DNA of 35,935 nucleotides from CAZFLD01 sp964519835 (GCA_964519835.1 CAZFLD010000044.1:1-35935); one strand, 5' to 3'. Shown: positions 1-7,360, numbered from the stretch's first letter. Translations and numbers: made by a program. The notes: generated by a model from the sequence alone, not told the origin.

Positions 1-9
1 TGTCAGTAT

Positions 10-30
10 AGGGGAATAATTCGTTCCCCT
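10..30. other. inverted repeat upstream of infC promoter
   Basis: AGGGGAA at 10-16 pairs perfectly with TTCCCCT at 24-30 around a 7-base loop. No T tract follows on either strand, so it is not a convincing intrinsic terminator. It could be the end of an upstream gene's transcript or part of a control region for the infC operon. I see no gene in 1-186. Confidence 0.4.
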
Positions 31-88
31 CAATCGTTTACCCCTTCACTCCGACGAAAATGTCGTGCACCCGCGTTGAAGACGGAGT

Positions 89-117
89 TTGACTCTTTGC
101 CGCCGGAGTGCTAAAGT
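89..117 (+). promoter_or_regulatory. sigma-70-type promoter for infC operon
   Basis: TTGACT (89-94, 5/6 to consensus) is followed after 17 bases by TAAAGT (112-117, 4/6). Transcription would start near 124 and give a leader of about 60 bases ending at the TTG start of infC. This is motif evidence only. Confidence 0.5.
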
Positions 118-140
118 GCGCTTTGCGAAAGAGGTATGTG

Positions 141-160
141 TCCCGGCGGCCACGCCGGGA
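141..160 (+). promoter_or_regulatory. leader hairpin before infC
   Basis: A perfect 8-bp stem (141-148 with 153-160) with a GCCA loop lies in the predicted leader, ending 16 bases before the Shine-Dalgarno. There is no T run, so it is not a terminator. infC-rpmI-rplT leaders are often the target of L20 autoregulation in other bacteria; that this hairpin has such a role is inference. Confidence 0.45.
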
Positions 161-186
161 CCATGGAACCGGACCGAGGAGGACGA

Positions 187-711
187 TTGGCCACAAAGGA
201 ACTCAATACCAATGAACGTATTCGATCGCGCGAGGTGCGCCTCGTCGATCAGCACGGGAATCAGCGGGGCATCGTGCCCACAACGGAAGCCATGGCGCTT
301 GCGCGAGACGCAGGTCTCGACTTGGTTGAAGTAGCGCCTCAGATGAGGCCGCCTGTTTGTAAGCTTCTCGACTACGGCAAGTACAAGTTCGACCTCGAGA
401 AGAAAAACAAAGAAAGCAAGAAGAAGCAGAAGCTTCTGAAGATGAAAGAGATCCGGATGCAGCCGAAGATCGAAGAACACGACCTTCAGTTCAAAACCAA
501 GCATATCCGGGACTTTCTGGACGAGGGAAGCAAAGTAAAGGTTACCGTGCGGTTCCGCGGCCGGGAGCTCGCTCACACCGAGCTCGGGAAAGTGGTCCTG
601 GACAAAATTATCGAACGCTTAAACGACGATGGTGGCGTTATCGTCGACCGCCCACCACAGATGGAGGGGCGGTTTATGTCGGTGATTGTCAGCCCAAAAG
701 CAAAGAAGTAA
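187..711 (+). CDS. infC: translation initiation factor IF-3
   Basis: IF-3 binds the 30S subunit, keeps it apart from 50S and checks start-codon and initiator-tRNA pairing. The product is 174 residues, close to the usual ~180. The N-domain begins with the conserved NERIRSREVRLVD-type strand and includes GLDLVEVAP and PPVCKLLDYGKYK; a lysine-rich linker leads to the C-domain (IRMQPKIEEHDLQFK, then VTVRFRGRE). The TTG at 187 is chosen because GAGGAGGA at 176-183 is correctly spaced from it; an ATG at 136 in the same frame has no such site and adds unrelated residues. It is the first gene of an infC-rpmI-rplT operon. Rare start codons are typical of infC and serve its autoregulation in other bacteria. 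Confidence 0.97.
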   Translation: MATKELNTNERIRSREVRLVDQHGNQRGIVPTTEAMALARDAGLDLVEVAPQMRPPVCKLLDYGKYKFDLEKKNKESKKKQKLLKMKEIRMQPKIEEHDLQFKTKHIRDFLDEGSKVKVTVRFRGRELAHTELGKVVLDKIIERLNDDGGVIVDRPPQMEGRFMSVIVSPKAKK

Positions 712-760
712 CTTCAAGCTTTACGACAAGCCAACCTATACTCACGGAAGAGGTTTAGAT

Positions 761-958
761 ATGCCCAAAATGAAGACACGTAAAAGTGCGGCCAAGCGAT
801 ACCATAAAACGGCCGGCGGTAAGTTCCGCTACAAAAAGCAGGGACTCCGGCACATCCTCTCGAAAAAGCGCACCAAACGGAAAAGGAATCTGCGCCACCC
901 CGCAATTCTGTCCAAGGCTGAGGAAAAACGAGCCAAGGTGCTACTTCCCTACGGTTAG
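761..958 (+). CDS. rpmI: 50S ribosomal protein L35
   Basis: A small basic 65-residue protein of the large ribosomal subunit, with the family pattern MPKMKTRKSAAKR, then GGKFRYKK and LSKKRTKRKRNLR. The ATG at 761 is preceded by GGAAGAGG at 746-753. It lies between infC and rplT as in most bacteria. Its last codons and stop form the first copy of an 18-base tandem duplication (947-982) whose second copy carries the Shine-Dalgarno of rplT. Confidence 0.97.
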   Translation: MPKMKTRKSAAKRYHKTAGGKFRYKKQGLRHILSKKRTKRKRNLRHPAILSKAEEKRAKVLLPYG

Positions 959-982
959 TAAGGACCCTACGGTTAGTAAGGA
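947..982. repeat. 18-bp perfect tandem duplication at the rpmI-rplT junction
   Basis: CCCTACGGTTAGTAAGGA occurs twice head to tail (947-964 and 965-982). The first copy encodes the end of L35 (Pro-Tyr-Gly-stop); the second is non-coding and provides AAGGAG at 978-983 for rplT. The duplication therefore also doubled the TAAGGA Shine-Dalgarno core and moved the original away from the rplT start. Confidence 0.95.
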
Positions 983-993
983 GTTGATCTAAT

Positions 994-1362
994 ATGCCAC
1001 GCTCAGTAGACGGAACAAGAAGAAAGGATCGACGAAAAAAGATTCTTGGCCAAACCAAAGGTTATTGGGGACGCCGAAGCAAGGTATTTCGCCAGGCGAA
1101 GGACGCCCTCAAGAAGTCTTTGAGCTATGCGTATCGCGACCGCCGTACGCGCAAGCGAGACTTCCGGGCTCTATGGATCGCGCGAATCTCCGCCGCGGTC
1201 CGCAACGAGGGTATAAATTACTCGCAATTTATGCACGGCCTAAAAAAGGCCGACGTCGCGATGAACCGAAAGGCGCTTTCGAACCTTGCGATCGAGGACC
1301 CTGCCGCGTTCAAAGAACTGGTCGAGACCGCAAAGTCTTCGCTTGAATCAGTAGCGTCATGA
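994..1362 (+). CDS. rplT: 50S ribosomal protein L20
   Basis: L20 is an early assembly protein of the large subunit that binds 23S rRNA and, in several bacteria, represses its own operon by binding the mRNA leader. The 122-residue product has the family features: MPRSVDGTRRKDRRKKIL, then KGYWGRRSKVFRQAKDAL, RDRRTRKRDFRALWIARI and INYSQFMHGLKKA. It starts at ATG 994 with AAGGAG at 978-983. The TGA stop overlaps the ATG of the next gene (ATGA at 1359-1362), so the following division genes are probably translationally coupled to it. Confidence 0.98.
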   Translation: MPRSVDGTRRKDRRKKILGQTKGYWGRRSKVFRQAKDALKKSLSYAYRDRRTRKRDFRALWIARISAAVRNEGINYSQFMHGLKKADVAMNRKALSNLAIEDPAAFKELVETAKSSLESVAS

Positions 1363-1943
1363 TTGGCCGCGATCAAATCCACCGCCTTGAGTCCAAGGTA
1401 CAAAAGGCCGTGGAATACATCGATCGCCTCAAAAAAGAAAACGAGCGCCTTCGTAGCAGCCTCTCCGCCTACGAGACTCGCATCGATGAGCTCGAGCGGC
1501 GTATTGACGAAATACGCGCCGACCAGAGCGAGATCGAGCGCGGAGTTCTCGCCGCCCTCGACCAGCTGGAACGTGTCGACGAGCAAGCCGCCGCCGGCCC
1601 CGCCGAGTCGGATGCGGTAGTTTCCGCTCACGGGGAGGAGAGCGAGGATGGCGCCGAGGCTCTTGAGGCGGATCCCGGCCGTCTGGTCCGGGCCGTCGAC
1701 TCGGAGGATGGTTCCGCCGCCAAAGAGGAAACCGCCGAGTCACCGGTCACCCCAGGTGACGAGCCGGCCAACCAGGAAGCCAAACTTCGCGAAAAGGGCC
1801 CCGACCCACGGCCCAAAACACGGCCAGAAACACGGCCAGAAACACGGCCAGAAGAGCCGGCGGAGAAAAACACGGACGACGATGCCGACGGGTCCGTCGG
1901 CGATGAATCGGCTGAGCAGGAAAACGAGCTCGACATTTTTTGA
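1359..1943 (+). CDS. ZapB-like coiled-coil cell-division protein
   Basis: The 194-residue protein starts with a strong heptad coiled coil (about residues 6-75) whose beginning, HRLESKVQKAVEYIDRLKKE, closely resembles the start of ZapB (LEAKVQQAIDTI...). The rest is an acidic, Ala/Glu/Pro-rich, probably disordered tail with three TRPE repeats and an acidic end finishing in DIF. ZapB in enterobacteria stabilises the FtsZ ring through ZapA, and here zapA is the next gene, 24 bases downstream, which supports the assignment. It overlaps rplT by four bases. The tail is much longer than in the ~80-residue enterobacterial ZapB. Assignment rests on the coiled-coil pattern and position, so the family call is moderate. 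Confidence 0.65.
   Translation: MIGRDQIHRLESKVQKAVEYIDRLKKENERLRSSLSAYETRIDELERRIDEIRADQSEIERGVLAALDQLERVDEQAAAGPAESDAVVSAHGEESEDGAEALEADPGRLVRAVDSEDGSAAKEETAESPVTPGDEPANQEAKLREKGPDPRPKTRPETRPETRPEEPAEKNTDDDADGSVGDESAEQENELDIF
1818..1853. repeat. three perfect 12-bp tandem repeats in the zapB-like gene
   Basis: ACACGGCCAGAA is repeated three times without mismatch and encodes Thr-Arg-Pro-Glu three times. The unit length is a multiple of three, so copy-number change would alter tail length without a frameshift. Confidence 0.95.
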
Positions 1944-1967
1944 TGTCGTGGCTCGGGGCGAGGTTAT

Positions 1968-2285
1968 TTGAGGATCGAGTTATTCGGGACAGCCTTTAGT
2001 ATTCAAACGGACGAGGACCCCGAATACCTACAGCGCGTTGTCGATCACTTTCAAAAACGTGCGACGGAAATCCAGTCGTCGGTGGGGACGTCGGATTCCC
2101 TCAAGGTTGCGATATTGACGGGCCTGCAGGTCACCGATGAGCTTTTCAAGGCGCAGGAGCAGCCCGAGCTGAACAGCACGGTTGACCGCCTTATCTCCGC
2201 TATAGACGACATTCTTCCGGACACCCCGTCGCCGGCCGATCCCGCCAATCGGGAGTCACCGGAGCATTTAGAACCGGAAGCCTAA
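1968..2285 (+). CDS. zapA: cell division protein ZapA
   Basis: ZapA binds FtsZ and cross-links protofilaments at midcell. The 105-residue product fits the family: an N-terminal beta strand with the MRIELFGTAFSIQTDED pattern, then EYLQRVVDHFQKRA, then LKVAILTGLQVTDEL and a helical C-terminal part. The start is TTG at 1968 after a weak AGG; no better start is present near it. It follows the ZapB-like gene in the ribosomal-protein operon. Its last 18 bases overlap the convergent kinase gene. Confidence 0.85.
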   Translation: MRIELFGTAFSIQTDEDPEYLQRVVDHFQKRATEIQSSVGTSDSLKVAILTGLQVTDELFKAQEQPELNSTVDRLISAIDDILPDTPSPADPANRESPEHLEPEA

Positions 2286-3263
2286 CTTGTCAACCGCTTC
2301 GTAATCGCAGGCCTCCACGGCAACAATCGACGCCGCAAGCCGATTTGCGACAATACCGCACTCTTCCGGCGACTTGCCGGCGATTAATCCAAACAAAAAG
2401 CCGCCTGCAAATGCGTCTCCGGCACCGGTCGTGTCCTTTGGTTCCACGGTGATCCCCGGAATCCTTACGACCACGCCCTTGTGCAAAATCAGACACCCGT
2501 CCTTCCCGACCTTTAGGGCCACCGTGTGCGCCAAGTCGGCGGCAGCGCGAATAAGGGACTCGGGTTCGTCGTCACGCTCGAGGAGACTCGCAAGCTCTTC
2601 TCGATTGGCAAACAGCAGATCGACATTGCCTGGAACCCACTCTTGGAGCTTCTCTCGATATCGGTCGGCGACAAACGGATCCGCCACGTCAAACGAGACG
2701 GTGCCGCCCGCGTCGCGACACCGTTTTGCCGCTTTTATGGTCGCAGCCTCTTGGTTTTTGGTGTCCCACATGTAACCTGTGGTGTGGAATATGCCACAGG
2801 TCGAGACCGCGGCGACGTCTATGTCGGTGTAAGCGAGCTCGCGAGACGCTCCAAGGTTGGTGAACATGGTTCGCTCGTGATCTTGGGAGACGAGTATCGC
2901 CGAGGTGCCGGTGTGGGCGCTTTTGATGGAAAGATGAGGCTCTACCCCCGCTCGCTCGAGGAGCGAGGAAAACAACCTGCCGTCCTCGTCGTTGCCGACA
3001 CACCCGGTGTAAAGGATGCGCCCACGATTTCCCGCCAGGCGGTTGAGGAATGCCACTGCTCGTACGGTGTTGGAACAACTCCCGCCCGGAGCCCGGTAGT
3101 AAGCTTTTGTACTCCGAAGCACTTCTGCCTGGCGTGGGCCGTCCACTAGGTTCATCGAGCCGGGAACGGCTCCGAGGGCGTTAACGCTATCGAGGCCAAC
3201 ATGTGCGATTAGGTCGACAATAGGATTACCAAGTCCATACAAGATAATGGTTTCTGAGCTCAA
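2268..3263 (-). CDS. PfkB-family kinase, probably adenosine kinase
   Basis: A 331-residue ribokinase-fold sugar/nucleoside kinase. The glycine-rich substrate motif GGSCSNTVRA is at about residues 60-69, and the second PfkB signature DTTGAGDAFAGGFLFG at about 277-292 with Asp283 as catalytic base. The N-terminal GLGNPIVD and the FHTTGYMWDT and LLFANREEL segments resemble adenosine-kinase-like members that phosphorylate adenosine to AMP, but substrate cannot be proved from sequence; ribokinase or another PfkB sugar kinase is possible. The start is TTG at 3263 with AGGA upstream. It is monocistronic, convergent to zapA, and shares a short region with the divergent PilZ gene. Confidence 0.85.
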   Translation of the reverse strand: MSSETIILYGLGNPIVDLIAHVGLDSVNALGAVPGSMNLVDGPRQAEVLRSTKAYYRAPGGSCSNTVRAVAFLNRLAGNRGRILYTGCVGNDEDGRLFSSLLERAGVEPHLSIKSAHTGTSAILVSQDHERTMFTNLGASRELAYTDIDVAAVSTCGIFHTTGYMWDTKNQEAATIKAAKRCRDAGGTVSFDVADPFVADRYREKLQEWVPGNVDLLFANREELASLLERDDEPESLIRAAADLAHTVALKVGKDGCLILHKGVVVRIPGITVEPKDTTGAGDAFAGGFLFGLIAGKSPEECGIVANRLAASIVAVEACDYEAVDKLGFRF

Positions 3264-3288
3264 GGAACCGTCCTATGATTGGTTTAGG

Positions 3289-3318
3289 TTGACAGCGGAA
3301 ACTCGCACAGCATACATT
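3289..3318 (+). promoter_or_regulatory. promoter very close to the PilZ gene start
   Basis: A perfect TTGACA (3289-3294) is followed after 18 bases by TACATT (3313-3318, 4/6). Transcription would begin near 3325, only about seven bases before the ATG at 3332. No Shine-Dalgarno lies in between, so a nearly leaderless message is predicted. Confidence 0.5.
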
Positions 3319-3331
3319 ACGCCTACGACGA

Positions 3332-4213
3332 ATGTCCATCACAACAAGCCAGCAAATCACTCGCTATTTCGAAGAGTACGCTGACACCGAGGTTACCTTT
3401 ACTCGAGACGTCATTAAGGCACTACGCCTTCATCCCAAGCAGGTCTTCCTCAAGTGCCTCGGCTACCAATGGCCCTGTATCATCTACTCTTCTTCGATGG
3501 TTGGCGCAAAGGTTATCGTGAACGTGCGGACCACGATTCGGGCGGTTGTCAAAAAAGCCAACAACCTCGTGTCGCTTCGCTTTAGCTTTATCCAGCCGGA
3601 CAAGCCGGATCCCCTCGCTTTTTATGTGTCCGCTCGTATTTCCGGATATACGCCGTACGGGCAAGAAAAGCCCGACTTGAACTTTGTTACGCTCAGTTTT
3701 ACTCAGAGACCCGCGGACGATCTTATTGAAGTCCTCGGCAGGCTGATCGATGCGAATGCAAACGCCAAAAAGCGCCGAGAGGAGCGGATTCTTATTACCG
3801 CGGATACGCTAAAAAAGATCGGAATTGCAGGGAAGAACACCACCCTGTCGATCCAAGGTGTTCCCCGTAAGTGCATTTTGCGGGATCTCTCGTTCTCCGG
3901 GGCCAAGGTCATTGTCATGGGTGTTGCGAAGTTTTTGCTCGGCAAAGAGGCGGTCCTCGAACTCGAACTCGTCGATCCTGACGAAAGGATTTCTATTGCC
4001 GGCAAGGCCATTCGCTTCGAAACGGTAGAGGGGCGCACGGACATTGCGGCACTGGCAATCAACTTTGATGACAACCAGGTTCCAGTGAACTACAAGCTCC
4101 GGCTCAACAACCACCTAAGGACCATCAAGCCTCAGGCTGCGCCTCCCACCCCGGATAACGACCTTAATAAAGGCGACGAGCGCAGCGAGGCAGGTCACGA
4201 GGAGAACGAGTAA
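3332..4213 (+). CDS. PilZ-domain protein (c-di-GMP receptor candidate)
   Basis: A 293-residue soluble protein in two parts. Residues ~1-140 form a beta-rich N-terminal domain of the kind found before PilZ domains in spirochaetes; residues ~146-260 carry the PilZ pattern, with a basic KKRREER stretch (146-152) and DLSFSG (185-190) matching the D/N-x-S-x-x-G signature. PilZ domains bind cyclic-di-GMP through these two motifs. The arginine pair is not in the textbook RxxxR spacing in an obvious way, so binding is likely but not certain. The C-terminal ~35 residues are acidic and disordered. It forms an operon with the TPR gene one base downstream. No Shine-Dalgarno precedes ATG 3332. Confidence 0.8.
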   Translation: MSITTSQQITRYFEEYADTEVTFTRDVIKALRLHPKQVFLKCLGYQWPCIIYSSSMVGAKVIVNVRTTIRAVVKKANNLVSLRFSFIQPDKPDPLAFYVSARISGYTPYGQEKPDLNFVTLSFTQRPADDLIEVLGRLIDANANAKKRREERILITADTLKKIGIAGKNTTLSIQGVPRKCILRDLSFSGAKVIVMGVAKFLLGKEAVLELELVDPDERISIAGKAIRFETVEGRTDIAALAINFDDNQVPVNYKLRLNNHLRTIKPQAAPPTPDNDLNKGDERSEAGHEENE

Positions 4214-4214
4214 C

Positions 4215-5351
4215 ATGTCTGAAGATACACCTGACGATACAAACGACAAGCCTCCCCTTCGAAATATTCTGTACGTGCAAGTGCCGCCGAACATGGAGCA
4301 GGAGATCGGTGGTCTGACGATCGATCCTGATCGCCTGCTGCCTGTGGAGGTAGAGGGGCCCGCCGACTCGTGGGACATTTCCGAGTTGCGTTGGGAAATG
4401 ATACTTGCCGCTATGCTGAAGATCCTGGCGTACGCTCCCGACCATGACGACGCGGACTACTACCGGCAGTTTGTACTCGCGGCAAAGCCCTCCATCATCG
4501 ACGAATTGTCCGAAACGGGTGTGATCAAAGCGAAAAACGGCGACTTCGACGTTGCCGAGGAGATTTTCCGGGCATTGGTGGGACTGTTGCCGGCGGATCC
4601 ACGGGTGCTAATGAACCTCACGTTGGTGCTGGAGCGTCGTGCCGAGGCCTACGAAAGCCTTTCAAACGATACCTTGGGACAACACTATCTGGATGCGGCA
4701 TTCGACGGTTACAAATCTCTGCTGGCGATGGACGATCTACCTCCCGAAGTTCACCTAAACGCCGGAAACTTCTACGTCAAGCTTAACAATTACGCGAAGG
4801 CGCGAGAGCAATTTGAAATCTACACACAGGTCGGAGACGACAGAGACCACCTGACTCATGCAAAAAGCGTTATCGAGAGCATAGACTCTCGGAATCTCAT
4901 GGATGAGCTTTTCAAAGGGGCCTACGACTACATTCGAATGGGGCGGGAGCAGGACGGTATCGAGCTGATCGGTCGGTTTATTGAGAAAAACCCGGGCGTC
5001 TGGAACGCTTGGTTCCTGCTCGGTTGGGCTCATCGACGTCTTGGCGACTACGTGGAGGGGCGTAAGGCATTCGAGAAAACTCTTGCCTTGGGTGGAGATG
5101 AGCCGGACACTTTAAACGAGCTCGCGATTTGCCTGATGGAGCTAAACGACGTCGTAGAGGCAAAAAAGCACCTCCATCGCGCACTCGAGATGGAACCCGA
5201 GAACGTGAAGGTCATATCAAATCTCGGCGTGCTGGCCATAAAAGAGGAAAAAAAAGACGATGCCGCCGGCTTTTTTCGAACGGTTCTCGAACTTCAGCCC
5301 GACGATCCAATTGCCAAACGCTATCTCGACGATCTAAATCGCGCGGAGTAG
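4215..5351 (+). CDS. TPR-repeat protein
   Basis: A 378-residue protein without signal peptide or membrane segment. After an acidic ~90-residue N-terminus come several tetratricopeptide repeats, clearest at about 105-140, 185-215 and in the C-terminal third (NAWFLLGWAHRRLGDYVEGRKAFEKTL, then PDTLNELAICLMELNDVVEAKKHLHRAL, then KVISNLGVLAIKEEKKDDAAGFF; quoted in part). TPRs make protein-protein contacts. GAGGAGA upstream of ATG 4215 and a one-base gap to the PilZ gene stop indicate an operon, so it may be the partner or output of that c-di-GMP receptor; this is inference. Its last 18 bases overlap the convergent carotenoid gene. Confidence 0.85.
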   Translation: MSEDTPDDTNDKPPLRNILYVQVPPNMEQEIGGLTIDPDRLLPVEVEGPADSWDISELRWEMILAAMLKILAYAPDHDDADYYRQFVLAAKPSIIDELSETGVIKAKNGDFDVAEEIFRALVGLLPADPRVLMNLTLVLERRAEAYESLSNDTLGQHYLDAAFDGYKSLLAMDDLPPEVHLNAGNFYVKLNNYAKAREQFEIYTQVGDDRDHLTHAKSVIESIDSRNLMDELFKGAYDYIRMGREQDGIELIGRFIEKNPGVWNAWFLLGWAHRRLGDYVEGRKAFEKTLALGGDEPDTLNELAICLMELNDVVEAKKHLHRALEMEPENVKVISNLGVLAIKEEKKDDAAGFFRTVLELQPDDPIAKRYLDDLNRAE

Positions 5352-6107
5352 CGCAAGAACGGCAAACACACCCATTCCGACAAAACCAATTGCCGCTGTT
5401 GCGGGCATGCGCCACAGTACGGCCTGAGCGAATCCTTGGAGCAGCCAGGTCAAAACGTACATAACCAGCAGGGGGCCGGTAGGCACGGCAAGCCCGCCGA
5501 CCGCAAGTCCTACAACCAGACTCATAACACTCGCCGCAAAAAACCAGCCCAGAAAGTTGATAATAGGAATGCCAAAGTAGCGACCTTTTTTGTGCCACGC
5601 CCAGAAGCCCCACGCTACCATCTGCGGATCCAAGTAAAGATCCCAAGCCGTAAAGGCCGCGCCTGCGATACATGCCCGAAGCACTATGTGGCCGTTCGGC
5701 AGCACTGCATCGGCCACGGCCCAGGCGGCGGGAGCCATCATAAGCCAAGCGACAGGGATAATCACCGGGACGCCACCGATCTGAGGCTGCAGGGCTTTAG
5801 TGTACGAGTAGTCCCCGAATGGGAAACCGGTTCGGGAGCCTAAAAACTCGACAAGCCAGCCGCAAAGCGGAACCAAAATGACCGCAGCGCCTACATTCAA
5901 CGGTCCCCATGCCGTCCCCAAAACCGACACTGCAGCGGCGGCCTGAAGGAGAACCGTGATCGACACTCCGCCGGGTATCGCTTTTGCTCCAACCGTCCAC
6001 CGTAGGATCGGAAGCGAGACCATGCCGAGGAGCCAGACTCCGAGGATTACCAAGACGGCAAGCGGCAAGTCTACAACCGACTCGTAGAGGTATTGCAGGT
6101 AACTCAT
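5334..6107 (-). CDS. CruF-like carotenoid 1',2'-hydratase (DUF422 family)
   Basis: A 257-residue integral membrane protein with about seven hydrophobic segments. It has the family hallmarks GFPFGDYSYT (about residues 93-102), AWDLYLDPQMVAWGFWAW and RYFGIPIINFLGWFF. CruF and bisanhydrobacterioruberin hydratases of this family add water across the 1',2' double bond of an acyclic psi end. It lies 41 bases downstream of the lycopene cyclase gene on the same strand, with AAGGGA before its ATG. Together they would give a monocyclic carotenoid with a hydroxylated linear end, such as 1'-hydroxy-1',2'-dihydrotorulene, the type I recall being reported for the orange Spirochaeta aurantia. The exact product is inference. 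Confidence 0.82.
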   Translation of the reverse strand: MSYLQYLYESVVDLPLAVLVILGVWLLGMVSLPILRWTVGAKAIPGGVSITVLLQAAAAVSVLGTAWGPLNVGAAVILVPLCGWLVEFLGSRTGFPFGDYSYTKALQPQIGGVPVIIPVAWLMMAPAAWAVADAVLPNGHIVLRACIAGAAFTAWDLYLDPQMVAWGFWAWHKKGRYFGIPIINFLGWFFAASVMSLVVGLAVGGLAVPTGPLLVMYVLTWLLQGFAQAVLWRMPATAAIGFVGMGVFAVLALLRAI

Positions 6108-6148
6108 CGACCATTCCCTTTCTTTGTGATGTGCTTCTCGACTAGGCC

Positions 6149-7306
6149 CTATATCTTACCCAGGACGCGTATCCTGAAAAACGATTTAACAAACGGGCCC
6201 CAGGGGACGGTGGACATAAGCCGAAGATTCTCCCCAAGGCTCGCTTCCTCGTCTAGAAAACGAAACAGACGATCGATGGGATTCTTGGCAAACATGTCGG
6301 TAAAAACCCGCTCGCTCAACTCACCACGCCGGTACAGTAGCTGGAGAAGCATCGAATCGAACAGGCCGTACCGCGGCGCGGGTCTGGGAGCGCCAAACGG
6401 ATGACCATGCTGTTCCAAGGATTGCACAATCCGTCTGGAATCCAACTGAGTACGGTGGAAGGCAAAACCCGTGGAGGCTTTAACGCGCCCGCCCTTTGTG
6501 CCGGTGTACATAATGCGGCTGCCACCGGCGCGGGGAAACGGTTTATCGGTCATCGGGATAATGCCGTCTTCGCGGTCCACGATCTTGTAGGGACCCGGAG
6601 CCAAAACGCCGTCAATGTAATCGACCAAGCGCCGCTTGTACTCGTCCGGGCTCAACAGGTCGTGGGAGAATAGGGTGAATTCCACAAGACCACGATCCTC
6701 CGCGAAGGGCAAAACGTACACAAATCGCATCTCGCCGTGCTGAGGCGTACGAAAGTCAAATAACGTAGCGACGGAGGTGTCGAAAACGGGTCTTGAGGTC
6801 TGTATCTCCCAGCCCAGGAAGTGCTGTTTCAAAAAGTGGTACCGAGTTTCGTCCACGACAAAGTCCTTGGGCAGGAATAGGCTGTCGAAGACAAAGTCTG
6901 CCGAGAATGTGCCCTGGTCCGTTTTGATAAACGCCGCATTGCCAGTTTCGTAAACCGATTCGACCCGCGCTTGAAGAAACTCCGCGTTCCCCTCCTCCGC
7001 GATAACTCGTTTGGTGAACTCGTAAAAGTCGATTCCCCGCAGCATCTGGTAACGGTACGGTGCTGTCGGGATGACAAGATCCCGGCCTCCCCCGACAAAC
7101 CGTACGTTGGGCCACGATATGTGGGCTATCTCGTCGAAAGGCGTCTCTCCCTGTACCCATGAGCACCAAGTGCGATCGTTTTTTTTCTTGTTGTCCAAGT
7201 CAACAACAAGAATCCGTTTTTTTCTGAGTGAGCTCCGCGCGATTGCAAATGCCAGTCCCAGGCCGGCGGAGCCGCTGCCGGCGATGATGTAATCGTAGTG
7301 TGTCAT
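6149..7306 (-). CDS. lycopene cyclase, CrtY family
   Basis: A 385-residue FAD/NAD-dependent flavoprotein of the CrtY type. The N-terminal Rossmann motif (IIAGSGSAGLGLAFAIA, residues 7-23), the family signature NDRTWCSW (43-50) and the late GGRVKASTGFAF segment are visible. CrtY enzymes cyclise the psi ends of lycopene or 3,4-didehydrolycopene to beta rings, using reduced flavin as a non-redox cofactor. It opens a two-gene operon with the CruF-like hydratase. No phytoene synthase or desaturase is in the window, so the rest of the pathway lies elsewhere. No Shine-Dalgarno is visible; TATATT at 7316-7321 (minus strand) lies only nine bases from the ATG. Confidence 0.85.
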   Translation of the reverse strand: MTHYDYIIAGSGSAGLGLAFAIARSSLRKKRILVVDLDNKKKNDRTWCSWVQGETPFDEIAHISWPNVRFVGGGRDLVIPTAPYRYQMLRGIDFYEFTKRVIAEEGNAEFLQARVESVYETGNAAFIKTDQGTFSADFVFDSLFLPKDFVVDETRYHFLKQHFLGWEIQTSRPVFDTSVATLFDFRTPQHGEMRFVYVLPFAEDRGLVEFTLFSHDLLSPDEYKRRLVDYIDGVLAPGPYKIVDREDGIIPMTDKPFPRAGGSRIMYTGTKGGRVKASTGFAFHRTQLDSRRIVQSLEQHGHPFGAPRPAPRYGLFDSMLLQLLYRRGELSERVFTDMFAKNPIDRLFRFLDEEASLGENLRLMSTVPWGPFVKSFFRIRVLGKI

Positions 7307-7332
7307 TCAAATCTCAATATAAACACATCAGT

Positions 7333-7360
7333 TCAAGTTTATGGGGGGGATTGCCGAAAT
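7333..7360 (+). promoter_or_regulatory. candidate sigma-28 promoter for flaB1
   Basis: TCAAGTTT (7333-7340) and GCCGAAAT (7353-7360) match the flagellar sigma-28 boxes TAAAGTTT and GCCGATAA in 7 and 6 of 8 positions. The gap is 12 bases, one more than in E. coli but the same as in the flgN promoter of this window. It predicts a leader of about 240 bases for flaB1. The remainder of 7361-7605 holds a minus-strand terminator and CsrA-type motifs, and no convincing gene. Confidence 0.45.

Noticed and set aside
46..576. Open frame of 176 codons on the minus strand at the left end
   Set aside because: Antisense to infC, with Leu/Val-rich sequence produced by reversing Lys/Glu codons.
2526..3149. 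Open frame of 207 codons opposite the PfkB kinase
   Set aside because: Antisense to a gene with clear kinase motifs; no supporting signal.
5248..5276. Eight A followed shortly by six T near the end of the TPR gene, as a slippage or terminator site
   Set aside because: The frame is intact through the A run, and the GC stretch between them does not form a proper stem.
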